Assembly (NCBI RefSeq): GCF_011604685.1
Contig: NZ_CP050063.1
Coordinates: 2,068,501-2,132,500, forward strand
Length of the DNA: 64,000 nucleotides
Direction: 5' to 3'
DNA from: Spirosoma aureum
Lineage (GTDB): Bacteria; Bacteroidota; Bacteroidia; Cytophagales; Spirosomataceae
Part shown: positions 61,687-64,000 of the stretch, in pieces
How positions within the stretch are numbered: the first letter of the stretch is position 1
Layout: the number at the start of each line of letters is the position of its first letter
Notes under the pieces: generated by a model
What the model saw: the letters and a program-made list of their open reading frames with translations, nothing else
The model's database searches: none
Told to the model about the DNA's origin: nothing
Position numbers and translations under genes: made by a program

Positions 61687-62616
61687 TTAGTGGAGGTCGG
61701 CCAGCCACTGTTGCGCAAACGAACGAGCTTCTGCAACCGGTTCTTTACCTAGGCGATACAGAAATTTCCATTCGGCTGGTTTGCGCTGGTAGAGCGGGTT
61801 GGCAAATTCCTGTTTAGATCCCATCGGCACGAGCCTGGCTTCAAAATCAACTGAATTGCTGAGTTCAATAAAATCCTGTAGCCGCTTTTTTAGTAAGGGT
61901 TTAAAGTCCGCGTGGGCGTCAAATTCGGCTTTTTGTTGGCGATACCGGGCAATACCTTCCCGGTCGGCCTCCGAATCGTTGGCTGGTTTAGCCATGTTTC
62001 CCCGTGCCTGCTGTTTGAGATAGGCTAAGTACTGCTTTTTGAAGTCGGCCGCTGGGAGCGATAACATCTTTTTGAGGTCAGCAATATAGCGTGTCCGCTC
62101 TGTACGCTCATCGCCGGAGAGCGAGGCTATTTTCCTTTCTTCTTCCGGCAATTGCGAGCGGATGCCCATTTGCAGCATAGCCGGGTCTAGTTGAGCAAAG
62201 GCCTGATCCATGTTTGCCAATTGCCCTTCTGCGGCCACTTTCCCGGCATCGTGCTCCTGTTTTTTCTTTGCCAGATTTTCGGGGCTGTAGGCATCGTTGT
62301 ATGGGTACTCCTGCTTCAGATCCTGAAGCCATTCCTGCCGAAAAACGGATGATTCAACGTACGTCCGAACGGTTTTGCCTAACGTCCGCACTGTAGCCGC
62401 CCTCGACGATTCGGGGAGTCGGCGGGCCATAGTACGAATCGTTGAGGTGCTGTTGAAAAAGAACCATTTGGGTTCCTTCAGATTGAGCAGTACATCTTGT
62501 TGGAGTTTACCCAGACCAATGCCCAGGTCGGCCAGTACATCGCTGGAACGGGCGGCAATCAGCCAGTAGCTAGCTGTAAGCAGTGCCAGTAAAAAGAGTT
62601 GTTTAACGGGTTTCAT
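61687..62616 (-). CDS. Exported alpha-helical protein of unknown function
   Basis: A 309-aa protein with a leader (VKQLFLLALLTASYWLIAA) and an otherwise strongly helical, charged sequence (SPENLAKKKQEHDAGKVAAE, LPEEERKIASLSGDERTERT). It has no cysteine and no recognised family. The repeated Lys/Gln/Glu helices suggest an elongated periplasmic protein. It is transcribed alone and has an intrinsic terminator about 130 bp downstream. Confidence 0.65.
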   Translation of the reverse strand: MKPVKQLFLLALLTASYWLIAARSSDVLADLGIGLGKLQQDVLLNLKEPKWFFFNSTSTIRTMARRLPESSRAATVRTLGKTVRTYVESSVFRQEWLQDLKQEYPYNDAYSPENLAKKKQEHDAGKVAAEGQLANMDQAFAQLDPAMLQMGIRSQLPEEERKIASLSGDERTERTRYIADLKKMLSLPAADFKKQYLAYLKQQARGNMAKPANDSEADREGIARYRQQKAEFDAHADFKPLLKKRLQDFIELSNSVDFEARLVPMGSKQEFANPLYQRKPAEWKFLYRLGKEPVAEARSFAQQWLADLH

Positions 62617-62739
62617 GATATTGGTTATAAAAAGAGGAAGGAGTTGATGTTGACAAAGTTGGCAGAGCGTTCGCTCTTACAGAAGTGTGACTGAAACCAA
62701 GTGCAACAAACCAATGGTCAACCGTAGTATTTTGTCGTT

Positions 62740-62792
62740 GAAATGAATAACTGTGTAATTGGTTATGAACCGGTTTTGCCGTTATTCATTTC
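62740..62792 (-). terminator. Inverted repeat after the VOC protein gene
   Basis: GAAATGAATAAC at 62740-62751 and GTTATTCATTTC at 62781-62792 pair over 12 bp with a 29-nt loop, starting 6 nt after the leftward VOC gene stop. The AT-rich stem is weak, so the call rests on position. Confidence 0.45.
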
Positions 62793-62798
62793 TCGTCA

Positions 62799-63491
62799 TT
62801 ACCCAATGGCTGAACCAATTGGCGACTGATTTACCTGATAACTAAACAACGTTTGTATGTCTCCGTTAGGCTTTGTCTCGAATACTATCCGGCAGTAAGA
62901 CAGGCCAGCCGGTGTATTGGTAAATAGCCAGTTGCGGCCAACCTTTGAGAGAATGAACAACCCATTATCGTCGCCGAGCGCGTTGAAGTCGGACATGGGT
63001 GTTGAGCGACTGAATTGCGTTACGCCAAACTGTTGTTTGAGCTGGCGGGTCGTATAAGACACGTTCTCGGTTACAATACCTATTTCGCTGATGCCCTGAA
63101 ACAAATCACCGATGGTCAGGTTCGGGTTGTCGAGTAACAGTTCGTTTCGACCAATGAATTCGAGCAGATTGCCGTTGTTATCGTAGAAGTAACAGGCTCT
63201 GGCATTCCAGTTGGGGAAATCGGCAATCGTTTGATTAACAGCCTGTGTGTCCAGATAATCGAGTTGATAGCAATGCATGCATACTTCCAGAGTGCCGGCC
63301 GGAACGTTGATGGCAAAGTGATAAGGAGCCACCGGAATGGTTACCGCTCTAAATGTCAGGCGTGTCCAGCCCAATTGCAGAGTGATATAGTCCGCTGATT
63401 CGGCCAGAATATCCAGCCCTAATTGCTGCGTGTAGAATCGCCGGGTCCCTGCCGGATCGGCTGTATAAAGTTCAATATCAAGGAATTTCAT
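62799..63491 (-). CDS. VOC family protein (glyoxalase/dioxygenase superfamily)
   Basis: A 230-aa protein with two betaalphabetabetabeta modules: KFLDIELYTADPAGTRRFYT and QLGLDILAES in the first, GISEIGIVTENVSYTTRQLK in the second, joined by RACYFYDNNGNLLEFIGRNE, which has the usual metal Glu near its end. Such proteins are glyoxalases, dioxygenases or antibiotic-binding proteins; none can be chosen. It is transcribed alone from ATG 63491. Confidence 0.88.
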   Translation of the reverse strand: MKFLDIELYTADPAGTRRFYTQQLGLDILAESADYITLQLGWTRLTFRAVTIPVAPYHFAINVPAGTLEVCMHCYQLDYLDTQAVNQTIADFPNWNARACYFYDNNGNLLEFIGRNELLLDNPNLTIGDLFQGISEIGIVTENVSYTTRQLKQQFGVTQFSRSTPMSDFNALGDDNGLFILSKVGRNWLFTNTPAGLSYCRIVFETKPNGDIQTLFSYQVNQSPIGSAIG

Positions 63492-63711
63492 GGCCTGGGA
63501 GATAGACTACTACCTGCTTTCTGTTGTTTACTATCCCAAAAATGGTTGATATACGGTTGGTAAATCAAGACTCTGCTTCCTGAAACGGAAAAAGATGGGC
63601 ATGAACCGTTTTTACATCATTCTACCGACTATTAAACCAATTGATTGAAGCATCTATATTTTTTTGTACATTCGTTCTTGCTTTTGGGCAATCATAAGGA
63701 AGACACCGTCA

Positions 63712-64000
63712 ATGACTTACGAAGCCTGGTCACCCCTTTTTCTGGGCATGGTGATTGCCATGTTGCTGACCAATGCCGTACAATGGTTCATGTATCGGGA
63801 ACGCATTTACGGCCTTTATACCATTTATACGCTGACCTGGGCCATTTACTTTACCATTAATCACTTTGGCCTGCCTAAAAATATTGGAAATTTCTACAAG
63901 CTGCTGCTGTCGTATTCGTCGTATATTCTGTATCTGGAGCTAGCCAAAATTTTTCTGGAACTTCGGGGGCGGCCCCGTTTTTTGTACTGGGTAACCCGCG
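63712..64000 (+). CDS. 7TM sensor-type membrane protein, truncated by the window end
   Basis: The ATG at 63712 opens a frame still running at base 64000 (96 complete codons). It has at least three membrane helices (SPLFLGMVIAMLLTNAVQWF, GLYTIYTLTWAIYFTI) and the pattern of 7TMR-DISM-type membrane domains, which usually precede a histidine kinase or guanylate cyclase. The protein is probably a further sensor kinase, given the kinase-rich neighbourhood, but the catalytic part is outside the window. Confidence 0.6.
   Translation, partial: MTYEAWSPLFLGMVIAMLLTNAVQWFMYRERIYGLYTIYTLTWAIYFTINHFGLPKNIGNFYKLLLSYSSYILYLELAKIFLELRGRPRFLYWVTR

Noticed and set aside
1..64000. tRNA, rRNA, CRISPR arrays, insertion sequences, prophage
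   Set aside because: No cloverleaf, rRNA core sequence, regularly spaced repeats or intact transposase frame was seen on either strand; short RNAs could still be missed by eye.

Overview
The window comes from a free-living Bacteroidota, most likely of the Spirosoma type (order Cytophagales). This is inferred from the gene families: macroglobulin/TonB-plug surface proteins, 'reg_prop' propeller kinases, LytS/LytTR systems, lipoproteins with a Cys lipobox, Tat-type RRxFLK leaders on sugar enzymes, promoter boxes of the TAnnTTTG type, and few Shine-Dalgarno sequences. No rRNA, tRNA, CRISPR array, phage or intact insertion sequence was seen. Several genes start at TTG or GTG, and starts were set by signal peptides and gene junctions.

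Layout. 0-6.2 kb: a secreted GtaA-like glutaminase, a small Rossmann oxidoreductase and a macroglobulin/TonB-plug protein whose frame is broken by one missing G near 5831. 6.3-18.0 kb: a leftward polysaccharide export and decoration cluster (ABC permease and Wzt-type ATPase, a glycosyltransferase-methyltransferase fusion, a deacetylase, a pyruvyltransferase-like protein, an O-acyltransferase, two family-2 glycosyltransferases) with a serine hydrolase-TPR protein embedded. Its 6.3-13 kb part looks AT-rich and has an 810-bp gap without a convincing gene. 18.2-27.0 kb: secreted hydrolysis and sugar enzymes (AbgB-like peptidase, GH106-type rhamnosidase, Gfo/Idh/MocA oxidoreductase, SMP-30 lactonase). 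27.2-30.5 kb: mrdA-rodA, the elongasome synthase pair. 30.5-35.3 kb: three lipoproteins (beta-helix, von Willebrand D domain, SGNH-like), divergent from a propeller LytS kinase and its LytTR regulator (35.5-39.3 kb). 39.3-42.2 kb: small secreted or membrane proteins, including DsrE and a 56-aa DUF1059 gene. 42.4-46.9 kb: a second propeller kinase (HisKA_3 type) with a NarL-type regulator, then a LytTR regulator without its own kinase. 47-56 kb: esterase, pirin plus Crp/Fnr regulator, sugar isomerase, YceI, IPP isomerase, EamA transporter, quinone-reductase-like enzyme, cupin. 56.2-61.4 kb: four paralogous LytS kinases around one LytTR regulator. 61.7-64 kb: a helical exported protein, a VOC protein and the start of a 7TM sensor protein cut by the window edge.

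The main themes are cell-surface polysaccharide export, outer-membrane and periplasmic sugar or peptide hydrolysis, cell elongation, and an unusually dense set of signalling genes. The observations most worth following are the A-B-R-A'-B' kinase array at 56.2-61.4 kb, an FNR-like operator in front of the pirin-Crp/Fnr operon that matches the regulator's own recognition helix, and the von Willebrand D lipoprotein operon facing a propeller kinase.
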